A DNA stretch of 64,000 nt from Methylobacterium gregans. GTDB lineage: Bacteria; Pseudomonadota; Alphaproteobacteria; Rhizobiales; Beijerinckiaceae. The stretch covers positions 37,883 to 101,882 of the forward strand of contig NZ_BPQM01000018.1 in assembly GCF_022179245.1 (NCBI RefSeq), given 5' to 3'. The translations under genes were made by a program, and so were the position numbers. Position 1 is the first letter of the stretch. Each line of letters opens with the position of its first letter. The notes beneath the pieces are model-generated. The model was not told where the DNA came from and searched no databases. It saw only the letters and a list, made by a program, of their open reading frames with translations. Of this stretch, positions 49,811-61,403 are shown piece by piece.

Positions 49811-50493
49811 TCCCCTGGGTGCACATCGACACGGGCACGATCCCGAACGGCGGCGGCACCCTGCGGCTGATGCGGCGGGGACAGGAATTCTCGATCCAGC
49901 TCGGCCAGAACGAGCTGATGAACAGCCGCCTCAGCGGCTCCGAGGAGGCGCTGGCCGAACTGGCCTGCGGGCGGATCGCGGCGCGCCCCGCGCCCCGCAT
50001 CCTCATCGGCGGCCTCGGCATGGGCTTCACCCTGCGGGCCGCGCTCGGCCACCTGCCGGAGCGGGCGCTCGTGGAGGTGGCCGAGCTGGTGCCCGCCGTC
50101 GCCGCCTGGGCGCGGGGGCCGCTCGCCGAGGTGTTCGGCGGCATCCTCGACGATCCGCGGGTGCGGCTCCTCCAGGCGGACGTCGCCGCCCCGATCGCCG
50201 CCGCACGGGCGGCCTACGACGCGATCCTGCTCGACGTCGACAACGGGCCGGACGGCCTGACCCATCCGGGCAACGACCGCCTCTACGACCATGCCGGCCT
50301 GGGCCGCGCCCGCGCCGCCCTGCGGCCGGGAGGCGTTCTCGCCGTCTGGTCGGCGCATCCGGACGCGGCCTTCACCCGGCGGCTGCGGGATGCGGGCTTC
50401 GGCGTCGAGGAGGTGCCGGTGCGGGCCAACGGCCGGCGCGGCGGGGCGCGGCACCGGATCTGGCTGGCGGCGCGGCCGGGCGGGCCGCGCTGA
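49807..50493 (+). CDS. Spermidine synthase-like protein
   Basis: 228 residues of the SpeE-like SAM-binding fold. Motif I is ILIGGLGMGFTLRAALGHLP, the acidic motif LVEVAELVPAVAAWARG, and DAILLDVDNGPDGLTHPGNDRLYDHAG is characteristic of this short spermidine-synthase-like group. It lacks the N-terminal beta domain of true SpeE, so aminopropyl transfer is unproven. Its start overlaps the preceding flavoprotein stop (49807-49810), so the two genes are coupled. Confidence 0.8.
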   Translation: MIPWVHIDTGTIPNGGGTLRLMRRGQEFSIQLGQNELMNSRLSGSEEALAELACGRIAARPAPRILIGGLGMGFTLRAALGHLPERALVEVAELVPAVAAWARGPLAEVFGGILDDPRVRLLQADVAAPIAAARAAYDAILLDVDNGPDGLTHPGNDRLYDHAGLGRARAALRPGGVLAVWSAHPDAAFTRRLRDAGFGVEEVPVRANGRRGGARHRIWLAARPGGPR

Positions 50494-50578
50494 CGGACGT
50501 GCCGCCCCGGCATCGGGGTCACGGGCCTGAGGTGAAACCCGGCCGACCGGAGGGGCCGTCCGCCCCGGAAGGTGGGAT

Positions 50579-51430
50579 TCAGAGCCGCCCGCAGATCCCC
50601 ACCATGCCGGCGGCCTCGCTTGGGCAGGTCGCGCCGGGGGCGCCCTCCCCGCCCGTGAAGGCCGGAGTGCCGGTCTTCAGGCAGTAGGCGGAGACGAAGA
50701 CCTCCCCGCGCTCGCACGAGACGGTGCAGCCGCCCGCGCCGCATGCATCGGCCCGCACCGCGCGTAGCGGCGCGCTCGCGGCCTGCCCCGCCGGCCCGGG
50801 TGCGCCGGCCGTGCCCGTGAGGCCCCGTGGCCCGGGCTCGCCCTTAGGACCCGGTTCACCTCTGGGACCTGCATCACCCTTCGGGCCGGGCTCTCCCTTC
50901 GGCCCTGTAAGGCCCGCCTGACCCTGAGGACCGGGCGGCCCCACGGGGCCGGCCGGGCCGGTATCGCCCTTGTCGCCCTTTGGCCCCTGTTCGCCCGGCT
51001 GCCCCTGCGATCCGGCCTGCCCGGCCGGCCCCGGATCGCCCTTCGGGCCGGCCTGGCCCTCCGGCGCGCAGTTGGCGATCACCGCCTCGCGCTCGTCCTC
51101 GTCGCTCTTCAGGCTGACCACGCAGGTACCGGGCCGGTAGGGAAGCTTGAAGACGAAGCGGCCGCGCCGATCGGCCTGGAGTGATATGTCCTCGTCCATC
51201 ACCACGATCGCGTTCGGCTTGCGCACCGAGCCGGAGATGCGCAGGTCCCCGGCCTCGATGCGGGCGTCGTAGACCATGATCGGCTGGCTCGGCGGGCGCG
51301 GCGCCGGGCGGGCCGGACGTGCGGATGGTCCGGGTTGCCGGGCCGCCTCCTGCGCCTGGACCGCGCCGGTCGCGAGGAACAGCCCCGCCAGCAGGACGAG
51401 CGCGCGCGTCGGACCCAGGCCAGAACCCAT
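50579..51430 (-). CDS. Secreted collagen-like protein
   Basis: 283 residues from ATG 51430, preceded by GGGGGA. The signal peptide ([19 protein letters not shown]) is followed by a Pro-rich segment and a beta-rich domain (about 50-122; [21 protein letters not shown] ... [10 protein letters not shown]). Residues 125-217 are 31 uninterrupted Gly-X-Y triplets rich in Pro, Lys, Glu and Asp. The C-terminal domain (about 218-283) has six cysteines and ends VGICGRL. Gly-X-Y runs of this length can form triple helices without hydroxyproline. Probably an envelope or extracellular protein; function unknown. Confidence 0.85.
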   Translation of the reverse strand: MGSGLGPTRALVLLAGLFLATGAVQAQEAARQPGPSARPARPAPRPPSQPIMVYDARIEAGDLRISGSVRKPNAIVVMDEDISLQADRRGRFVFKLPYRPGTCVVSLKSDEDEREAVIANCAPEGQAGPKGDPGPAGQAGSQGQPGEQGPKGDKGDTGPAGPVGPPGPQGQAGLTGPKGEPGPKGDAGPRGEPGPKGEPGPRGLTGTAGAPGPAGQAASAPLRAVRADACGAGGCTVSCERGEVFVSAYCLKTGTPAFTGGEGAPGATCPSEAAGMVGICGRL

Positions 51431-51527
51431 CTGTCGTTTCCCCCGGCCGGTCGATCCGGCGGCGGGACATTGGCGGAGCGGTCGCGCTCCGGTCAACCCG
51501 GAATGGCGAGGCTCGCCATCCCCGCAA

Positions 51528-51554
51528 TCCACAGCTGTCCACAGCAACCCACAG
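51528..51554. repeat. Three 10-bp-spaced (T/C)CCACAG repeats
   Basis: TCCACAG occurs at 51528 and 51538, and CCCACAG at 51548, exactly one helical turn apart. The 9-mers (CAATCCACA, CTGTCCACA, CAACCCACA) resemble degenerate DnaA boxes. They lie between the divergent collagen-like gene and imuA. Confidence 0.6.
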
Positions 51555-51610
51555 GCTAAGTCCCTGATGCCGGGAGCACGTTCCCGCGGATGCGAACGTG
51601 GTGCCGTTAT

Positions 51611-51625
51611 GTTCTTGATTTGTTC
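51611..51625 (+). promoter_or_regulatory. LexA (SOS) box
   Basis: GTTC-TTGATTT-GTTC matches the alphaproteobacterial LexA operator GTTC-N7-GTTC exactly. It stands 42 bp before the imuA start, so imuA-imuB should be induced by DNA damage. Confidence 0.9.
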
Positions 51626-51666
51626 TGAGCTCGCGGGATTCCTGAGGGTCGGTCGGAGCCGACAGG

Positions 51667-52437
51667 ATGGAGCCCCAGTGTGACGCATCGGACGATGACC
51701 CGGACGCCTCGGCAGACCCGGTCGCGGTCCTCGAACGGATCGCCGGCCTGCGCGCCCGGATCGCCTCGCCGGACACAACGCCCGGCCCCGTCCTGCCGCT
51801 CGGCGTGCCGGGGATCGACGGGCGCCTCCCGGGCGGTCTCGGGCTGGGCCTGCCGCACGAGGTCGCCCCTGAGGCTGCCGGCGACGAGGCCGCGGCCCTC
51901 GGCTTCGTCCTGGCCCTGGTGGCCCGGCGGCTGGCAGGGGGGCCGGGCGAGGCGCTCCTCGTCCTCGCGCCGGGATATCCCCTCCCCTACGGCCACGGAC
52001 TCGCCGGGCTCGGGCTCGATCCCGGGCGCCTGCTCATCCTGGAGGCCGGGAGCGAGGCGGATGTTTTCCGCGCCCTCGAGGCGGCGCTGCAATCCCGCGC
52101 CCTGCGGGCCGTCGCCGGACTGGTGAGCGAGGGCCTGCCCCTCATCGCGGGGCGGCGCCTCCAGCGCGTCGGCGGCGATGCCCTGCTGCTGGTCCTGCGG
52201 CCGCCCGGCGCCGACCGGCCGAACGGGGCCGCGACGCGCTGGCGGATCGCCGCGGCGCCCGCTCTCCGCGACCGGTTCGGGCGCGCGTTCGGGGCCTGCT
52301 GGGAGGCCCGTCTCGACCGCTGCCGCAACGGCCGCACCGGCACCTGGATCGTGGAGTGGGACCCTGCCGCGCATCGTTTCGGTCTGGCTGAGGGACTGGC
52401 CCGTCACGCGCCTGCGGCGGGCGGGCTGCATTCCTGA
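51667..52437 (+). CDS. imuA: Translesion mutasome protein ImuA
   Basis: 256 residues of the ImuA (RecA-like/SulA-related) family. Recognisable are [20 protein letters not shown] near the start of the RecA-like region, [41 protein letters not shown] and the [16 protein letters not shown] segment, followed by the C-terminal WIVEWDP. ImuA links the mutasome to RecA and ImuB. A LexA box lies just upstream. Its last 74 bp overlap imuB in another frame. Catalytic P-loop residues look degenerate, as is typical. Confidence 0.92.
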   Translation: MEPQCDASDDDPDASADPVAVLERIAGLRARIASPDTTPGPVLPLGVPGIDGRLPGGLGLGLPHEVAPEAAGDEAAALGFVLALVARRLAGGPGEALLVLAPGYPLPYGHGLAGLGLDPGRLLILEAGSEADVFRALEAALQSRALRAVAGLVSEGLPLIAGRRLQRVGGDALLLVLRPPGADRPNGAATRWRIAAAPALRDRFGRAFGACWEARLDRCRNGRTGTWIVEWDPAAHRFGLAEGLARHAPAAGGLHS

Positions 52438-53914
52438 CGACGGTCTGCCGCTCGTCCTGGCCGCCGCCGGGTCCGGAGGTCTGCGCCTTACCGCCCTCGA
52501 CGGGGCCGCGCGGGCGCTGGGCCTGAGCCCGGGCGAGGCCCTCGGTCGTGTGCGGGCGCGGGTCGGCGTCCCCCTGCGGGTGATGCCCGACGATCCGGCG
52601 GCGGACGCGGCCGCCCTCGCGCGCCTCTGCGTCTGGGCGCAGCGCTACACCCCGCGGCTGGCCCCTTTCGGCCCGGCCGAGGCCTGCCACGGCCTGCATC
52701 TCGACGTGACCGGCGCCTGCCATCTGCACGGCGGCGAGGGGGGCCTCCTCGCCGACCTCGCCCGGCGCCTGGCCGAGGCCGGGATCCCGGCGCGCCTGGT
52801 CCTCGCCGACAGTCCGGGCGCGGGGTTCGCGCTCGCCCGCTACGGAGCCGAGGACATGGCCCTCGTGCCGGCGGGCGGGGCTGCGGCGGCGCTGGCGCCC
52901 CTGCCGGTCGAGGCCCTGCGCTGCGCGCCCGCCACCGCGGTCGCCCTGAAGCGGCTCGGTCTGAAGCGGGTCGGCGCGCTGATCGGGGCACCGCGGGCGC
53001 CGCTCGCCCGCCGGTTCGGCCTGGACCTGGTCCAGCGGCTCGATCAGGCGCTCGGCGACCGGCCCGAGCCGCTGGCGGCCCTCGCCGAGCCCGCCCGTTA
53101 CGGCGCGGGCCGCGGCTTTCTCGATCCGATCCTGCACCAGGAAGCGGTTGTCGCGGCCGCCCGTGCCCTGATGGCGCGGATCGCCCCGGCGCTGGAGGCC
53201 GACGGCCTCGGCGCCCGCCTCCTTCGCCTGACACTGCACCGGGTCGACGGCGTGATGCGGGCGCTCGATCTCGCCCTGTCGCGCCCGAGCCGCTGCCCGG
53301 ACGCCTTCGCGGCGCTGCTGCGCCTGCGGCTCGACCGGCTGGGATCCGGCCTCGATGCCGGTTTCGGCTTCGAGAGCCTGAGCCTCGACGTGGTCGCGGC
53401 CGAGCGGATGCCGGACCGGCAGGCGGATCTCGGCGCCGCCTCCCCTGTGCAGGACATCGCCGATCTCGCCGACCGCCTGCGCCAGCGCCTCGGCCGGCCT
53501 CTGATCCGCCTGACGCCTCGGGCGAGCCACCTGCCCGAGCGGGCCGACCGGATCGCGCCCTGGTCGCCCCACGCGCCGGAGATGGCCGACTGGACACCGC
53601 CCGCGCTGCCCGCGCTGCCCGCGCGCCCGCTCGTGCTGCTCACCCGCAGCGAGCCGGCCGAGGACGTGCTGGCTCTCGTGCCCGAAGGGCCGCCCCGCCG
53701 CTTCCGCTGGCGCGCCCGCCGCTACCTGGTCGCCCACGCGGAGGGACCGGAGCGGATCGGCCCGGAATGGTGGCGCACCGATCCAGCGGACATGCCGGAG
53801 CGCGACTACTACGTGGTCGAGTGCGAGACCGGGCACCGGCTCTGGCTCTACCGCAGCGGCCCGCACGCGCCCGGCCAACCGGCGGCGTGGTTCGTGCACG
53901 GGCTGTTCGCCTGA
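52364..53914 (+). CDS. imuB: Y-family polymerase-like protein ImuB
   Basis: About 516 residues of the ImuB family, a catalytically inactive Y-family polymerase that bridges DnaE2 to the clamp. The N-terminus is [35 protein letters not shown] corresponds to the palm, with catalytic acids replaced. GIPARLVLADSPGAGFALAR, LKRLGLKRVGAL and the little-finger region follow, and the C-terminal RYLVAHAEGPERIGPEWW with the end WFVHGLFA is standard. No ATG or GTG fits the conserved start; a CTG at 52364 is the only codon giving it. It overlaps imuA by 74 bp. Confidence 0.9.
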   Translation: MPRIVSVWLRDWPVTRLRRAGCIPDDGLPLVLAAAGSGGLRLTALDGAARALGLSPGEALGRVRARVGVPLRVMPDDPAADAAALARLCVWAQRYTPRLAPFGPAEACHGLHLDVTGACHLHGGEGGLLADLARRLAEAGIPARLVLADSPGAGFALARYGAEDMALVPAGGAAAALAPLPVEALRCAPATAVALKRLGLKRVGALIGAPRAPLARRFGLDLVQRLDQALGDRPEPLAALAEPARYGAGRGFLDPILHQEAVVAAARALMARIAPALEADGLGARLLRLTLHRVDGVMRALDLALSRPSRCPDAFAALLRLRLDRLGSGLDAGFGFESLSLDVVAAERMPDRQADLGAASPVQDIADLADRLRQRLGRPLIRLTPRASHLPERADRIAPWSPHAPEMADWTPPALPALPARPLVLLTRSEPAEDVLALVPEGPPRRFRWRARRYLVAHAEGPERIGPEWWRTDPADMPERDYYVVECETGHRLWLYRSGPHAPGQPAAWFVHGLFA

Positions 53915-53968
53915 GGAGAGCCGCCGGATCGCACCTGCGAAAAGACACTTGCGCCGGGCCGAAAGCGA

Positions 53969-53988
53969 ACATAAAGATATCTTTATGT
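53969..53988. promoter_or_regulatory. 20-bp perfect palindrome, probable ArsR-type operator
   Basis: ACATAAAGATATCTTTATGT is its own reverse complement. The ATG at 53985-53987 of the arsR-methyltransferase gene lies inside it. A/T-rich symmetric palindromes of this kind are typical of ArsR-family regulators; here it is probably the autoregulatory site, covering the start codon. A SahR/SamR-like identity is inferred from the metF-metH context. Confidence 0.75.
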
Positions 53989-55013
53989 CTCTCGAACGCG
54001 TCCCGGCGCCCGCAGCAGTCTCGTTCCCCCACGCGCTCGGCGTGCTCCGCGCCGCGGCCGAGGAGACGCGCCTGCGCATCCTGGCGCTGCTGGCGGAGGG
54101 CGAGCTCTCGGTCTCCGACCTCACCGACATCCTGGGCCAGTCGCAGCCGCGCATCTCGCGCCACCTCAAGCTGCTGGTCGAGGCGGGTCTGGTCGAGCGC
54201 CACCGCGAGGGCGCCTGGGCTTTCTTCCGGCTCTGCGAGACCCGCGCCGGCCTCGTCGATCCGCTGATCGCCGGGCTCGAGCGCGCCGGCCCGCCCCTCT
54301 CCGAGGACCGTGCCCGGCTCGACGCCGTCCGGGCGCAGCGCGCCGAGGCGGCCCAGAGCTTCTTCGCCCGGCTCGCGCCGAAGTGGGACGAGCTGCGCTC
54401 GCTCCACGTGCCCGAGGCGACCGTCGAGGCGGCGGTGCTCGACACGCTGGGCCCGCGCCCGATCCGCAACCTGATCGATCTCGGCACCGGCACCGGCCGG
54501 ATGCTCGGCCTGCTCGCGCCCCGGGCCGAGCGCGCCACGGGGCTCGATTCGAGCCACGCCATGCTGTCGGTGGCCCGCGCCAACCTGGAGCGCTCGGGGC
54601 TCGCCCGGGTCGATCTGCGCCAGGGCGACATCCACGCGCCGCCCTTCGCCCGGGCCAGCTTCGACCTCGTGGTGGTGCATCAGGTGCTGCACTACCTCGA
54701 CGACCCGGCGCGGGCGCTGCGCGAGGCCGCCCGCCTCGTGGCGCCGGGCGGCCGCCTTCTCGTCGTCGATTTCGCGCCGCACGATCTCGAATTCCTGCGC
54801 GAGTCGCAGGCCCACCGGCGCCTCGGCTTCGCGGCCGATCAGGTCGCCGGCTGGCTCGCAGAGGTGGGCTTGAGCGGGATCGCGACCCGCGATCTCGCCC
54901 CGGCCGAGCAGGGCCAACTCACCGTCACGCTGTGGCTCGCGCAATCCGTCCGCGAGGACGATGCGCGCGAGCCGGCCGGGACGGCGCCCGCCCTCGCCCG
55001 CGCCGTCGCCTGA
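53985..55013 (+). CDS. ArsR-family regulator fused to a SAM-dependent methyltransferase
   Basis: 342 residues. N-terminal ArsR winged helix (about 15-90): LGVLRAAAEETRLRILALLAEGELSV, recognition helix in GQSQPRISRHLKLLVEAGLV. C-terminal methyltransferase (about 115-320): motif I LIDLGTGTGRMLGLLAP, acidic loop TGLDSSHAML, LVVVHQVLHYLDDPARALREA. Such fusions regulate methionine-cycle genes in proteobacteria, where the methyltransferase fold senses SAM or S-adenosylhomocysteine. The ATG at 53985 lies in a palindrome; a TTG 12 codons earlier is possible. Followed by metF after 48 bp. Confidence 0.88.
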   Translation: MSLERVPAPAAVSFPHALGVLRAAAEETRLRILALLAEGELSVSDLTDILGQSQPRISRHLKLLVEAGLVERHREGAWAFFRLCETRAGLVDPLIAGLERAGPPLSEDRARLDAVRAQRAEAAQSFFARLAPKWDELRSLHVPEATVEAAVLDTLGPRPIRNLIDLGTGTGRMLGLLAPRAERATGLDSSHAMLSVARANLERSGLARVDLRQGDIHAPPFARASFDLVVVHQVLHYLDDPARALREAARLVAPGGRLLVVDFAPHDLEFLRESQAHRRLGFAADQVAGWLAEVGLSGIATRDLAPAEQGQLTVTLWLAQSVREDDAREPAGTAPALARAVA

Positions 55014-55061
55014 ACCCCTTTTCGACACACGTCCGAACCGACGACATAGAGGACGCCCTTG

Positions 55062-55982
55062 ATGCCCACCGCCTCCCACCATCGCGCCAGCCGCGACGGC
55101 TACCGCCCGATCCGCGTCTCCATCGAATTCTTCCCGCCGAAGACCGAGGAGATGGAGAAGATCCTCTGGTCCTCGATCGAGCGGCTCGCCCCGCTCCAGC
55201 CGAAATTCGTCTCGGTGACCTACGGGGCCGGCGGCTCGACCCGAGAGCGCACCCACAACACGGTCGCCCGCATGGTGCGCGAGACCGACCTGAAGCCCGC
55301 CGCCCATCTCACCTGCGTCGATGCGACGAAAGAGGAGGTCGACGCCGTGGTGCAGTCCTACTGGGATGCGGGCGTGCGCCACATCGTGGCGCTCCGCGGC
55401 GACCCGGCCGAGGGCGTCGGCCACGCCTACCGGCCCCATCCCGGCGGCTACGCCACGACGGCCGAGCTCGTCGCCGGCATCAAGCGCATCGGCGACTTCC
55501 AGGTCTCGGTCTCGGCCTATCCGGAGAAGCACCCGGAGGCCGCGAGCCTCGACGCCGACATCGACGCCCTGAAGGCCAAGGTCGATGCCGGGGCCGACCA
55601 AGCGATCACTCAGTTCTTCTTCGAGAACGAGATCTACCTGCGCTACCGCGACAAGGTGCGGGCGGCCGGGATCGAGATCCCGCTCCTGCCGGGCATCCTG
55701 CCGGTGCAGAACTTCAAGGCGGCAGCGAACTTCGCCCGCCGCGCCGGCGCCTCGGTGCCCTACTGGCTCGCCGCCCGCTTCGAGGGGCTGGAGACCGACG
55801 TCGAGACCCGGCGCCTCGTCGCGGCGGCGGTTGCGGCCGAGCAAGTCATCGACCTCGTGGACGAGGGCGTGCAGGACTTCCACTTCTACTCGATGAACCG
55901 CTCCGACCTCGTCTACGCGATCTGCCACCTGCTGGGCCTGCGGGCGCAGGCGCCGAAGGTGGCGGCCGCGAAGGCAGCCTGA
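55062..55982 (+). CDS. metF: Methylenetetrahydrofolate reductase
   Basis: 306 residues, TIM-barrel FAD enzyme making 5-methyl-THF for MetH. Seen are VSIEFFPPKTEEMEKIL, FVSVTYGAGGSTRERT, AHLTCVDATKEEVDAV, HIVALRGDPAEG and AITQFFFENEIYLRYRD, PLLPGILPVQNFK, HFYSMNRSDLVYAICHLLG. ATG 55062 was preferred over an adjacent TTG. It lies between the ArsR-methyltransferase and metH on the same strand, so the three probably form one methionine-cycle operon. Confidence 0.97.
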   Translation: MPTASHHRASRDGYRPIRVSIEFFPPKTEEMEKILWSSIERLAPLQPKFVSVTYGAGGSTRERTHNTVARMVRETDLKPAAHLTCVDATKEEVDAVVQSYWDAGVRHIVALRGDPAEGVGHAYRPHPGGYATTAELVAGIKRIGDFQVSVSAYPEKHPEAASLDADIDALKAKVDAGADQAITQFFFENEIYLRYRDKVRAAGIEIPLLPGILPVQNFKAAANFARRAGASVPYWLAARFEGLETDVETRRLVAAAVAAEQVIDLVDEGVQDFHFYSMNRSDLVYAICHLLGLRAQAPKVAAAKAA

Positions 55983-56056
55983 CCGCGCCCGATCCCCGCT
56001 CCTGACTTCATCCTCGGTTCGGTGCATATCCGCGCCGGACGATCGAGAAAGCTGAC

Positions 56057-59806
<3,750 letters not shown>

Positions 59807-59821
59807 CCCTCCGTCTCGCAA

Positions 59822-59852
59822 CCTCCGATATCTCAGCCCGCGGTATCGGAGG
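59822..59852 (+). terminator. Hairpin after metH
   Basis: Perfect 9-bp inverted repeat CCTCCGATA / TATCGGAGG, 15 bp after the metH stop. No T-tract is present. Confidence 0.55.
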
Positions 59853-59959
59853 CTGTTCGACCTTGTGATCCACCCCCTGTGTCCTGCGGACGCTTGACCG
59901 GGCAAGCGGAGCCGTTTCAATGCGCCTATCCCTGGGCGCGTGAAGGAGTGGCGACGACG

Positions 59960-60400
59960 ATGCGACGGTTCGCAGGCGTGCTCGCCCTGGCGCTCTCCCT
60001 CGGGGGCTGCACCGGCTTCGCCTACATCTCGAAGACCTATGTCAGCCTCACCCCGCAGGTGGTGACGATCGGCTGCAAGGATCCCTACGAGGTCTACGAC
60101 CAGCGGCAGAGCCGCAGCATGCTGATCGTCTCGAACACCCTGCGCGAGGTCACCGGTTGCAGCGTCGGAGCGGCTTTCGCCGGACGCGACCCGGCCGAGA
60201 CGCGGGTCGAGCGCTTCCGGCTCGCGGCCCGCACTTACCTCGACGAGACGGTGCGGGAGGATTGCAAGATCATCGGCGAGCGGGTGTTCAACGACCTACA
60301 GACCGAGTTCCGGTACAGTTGCGCCGCACCGATCGAGCCGCGCGGCACCGCCGTGCCGCGGCTGCCGGGCCGGATCAATCCGGGGCTCGGCCCGCGCTGA
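59960..60400 (+). CDS. Small lipoprotein, hypothetical
   Basis: 146 residues from ATG 59960: basic start, hydrophobic core and lipobox (RRFAGVLALALSLGGC). The mature part begins TGFAYISKTYVSLTPQVV and has three further cysteines, one in FRYSCAAPIEPRG near the C-terminus. No recognised domain. It lies on the plus strand between metH and a short convergent gene. Confidence 0.75.
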   Translation: MRRFAGVLALALSLGGCTGFAYISKTYVSLTPQVVTIGCKDPYEVYDQRQSRSMLIVSNTLREVTGCSVGAAFAGRDPAETRVERFRLAARTYLDETVREDCKIIGERVFNDLQTEFRYSCAAPIEPRGTAVPRLPGRINPGLGPR

Positions 60401-60404
60401 GGAT

Positions 60405-60632
60405 TCACGCATCCGAGGGCGGCGAGGTGAAGGTCCGCTCGGCGGCGTCGCCCGCGGCGGCGAGCAGGGCCCGGGCGAAGGCGCGGGCCTCGGCCCGGTC
60501 GAGCGTGATGATCGCGGTGGCGGGCGCGCCCCCGAGATCGCTGAGCCCGAGTTCGAGCCGCACGCCCGCCTCGACCGGCGTGGCGGCGAGGCTCCAGCCG
60601 CCCGTCTCGCTGCCCTGACCCGGCTCGCGCAT
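60405..60632 (-). CDS. Small hypothetical protein
   Basis: 75 codons from ATG 60632. The core WSLAATPVEAGVRLELGLS and ITLDRAEARAFARALLAAAG suggest a compact alpha/beta domain, and the helix is amphipathic. No family recognised. It is convergent with the lipoprotein gene (4 bp between stops), and its upstream region faces the Fae homologue. Confidence 0.5.
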   Translation of the reverse strand: MREPGQGSETGGWSLAATPVEAGVRLELGLSDLGGAPATAIITLDRAEARAFARALLAAAGDAAERTFTSPPSDA

Positions 60633-60799
60633 CCCGTCCGCACCTTCGTCTTTCAAATGAGGCCGCCCGCCTCAATGGCCGATCGAATCCGGCCTGACCA
60701 GGGGGCGGGCGATTGACCTGCGGCGGCGACGGTGCTTCTCCGGCGCAGGCGCGCGGCCCCGTGCGGCGCGCGCACAAGAACAACGACAGGGAAAAGAAC

Positions 60800-61339
60800 A
60801 TGTCCGAGATCTGGTTCCGCACCGGCGAGGCCACGGTGCTCGCCGCCGAGGGGCAGTACACCGACGCGATGCCCGAGGTGCTGATCGGCTCGGTCCGCGG
60901 CCCCGTCGGCCAGGCCTTCGCCTCGATGATGGGGCAGGTCCAGGGCCACACCCGCATGTTCGTGGTGCGCGACCTCAACCAGCTCGTGCGCCCGGCCACC
61001 ATGATGACCACCAAGGTCACGATCCACACGGCCGAGTATGCCGAGTTGCTCGGCGGCGTCGTTCAGGCCGCCACCGGCGACGCGATCATCGACTGCGTGA
61101 TCGAGGGCGTGCTGCCGAAGGACGGGCTCGACGAGCTCTGCATGATCATCATGATCTGGCTCGACGAGCGCTGCGCGGCCGATCCGAACGTCGACCGCAA
61201 GGATCTCTACCGCACCAACTACGAGGCGACGAAGCTCGCCATCGCCCGCGCGCTGAAGGGCGAGCCGACGATCGACGAGCTCATCGCCAACCGCAAGACG
61301 GTGAAGCACTACGCGCTCGAGGACGTGATCGAGTACTGA
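60800..61339 (+). CDS. Formaldehyde-activating enzyme homologue (Fae-like)
   Basis: 179 residues. The C-terminal two thirds align with Fae: RPATMMTTKVTIHTAEYAEL (Fae: [20 protein letters not shown]) and NYEATKLAIARALKGEP (Fae: NYEATKLSIQRAVNGEP). Fae condenses formaldehyde with tetrahydromethanopterin. In the N-terminus, the Fae motif G-E-A-L-x-G-D-G-x-E-x-A-H-I-D with its conserved His is replaced by GEATVLAAEGQYTDAMPEVL, so the His is missing. It may be a Fae2/Fae3-type paralogue with a regulatory, binding or different role. ATG 60800 gives the usual length. Confidence 0.85.
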   Translation: MSEIWFRTGEATVLAAEGQYTDAMPEVLIGSVRGPVGQAFASMMGQVQGHTRMFVVRDLNQLVRPATMMTTKVTIHTAEYAELLGGVVQAATGDAIIDCVIEGVLPKDGLDELCMIIMIWLDERCAADPNVDRKDLYRTNYEATKLAIARALKGEPTIDELIANRKTVKHYALEDVIEY

Positions 61340-61403
61340 TCGTGACGGCCGTGCGCGCCTTTGCGGTGCGCGCGGCTGCGGTTGCGGCCGTGTCGAGGCC
61401 GGA

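Noticed and set aside
51528..51554. Replication origin suggested by DnaA-like repeats
   Set aside because: Only three degenerate boxes, no AT-rich unwinding element and no dnaA/parAB or other origin genes nearby.
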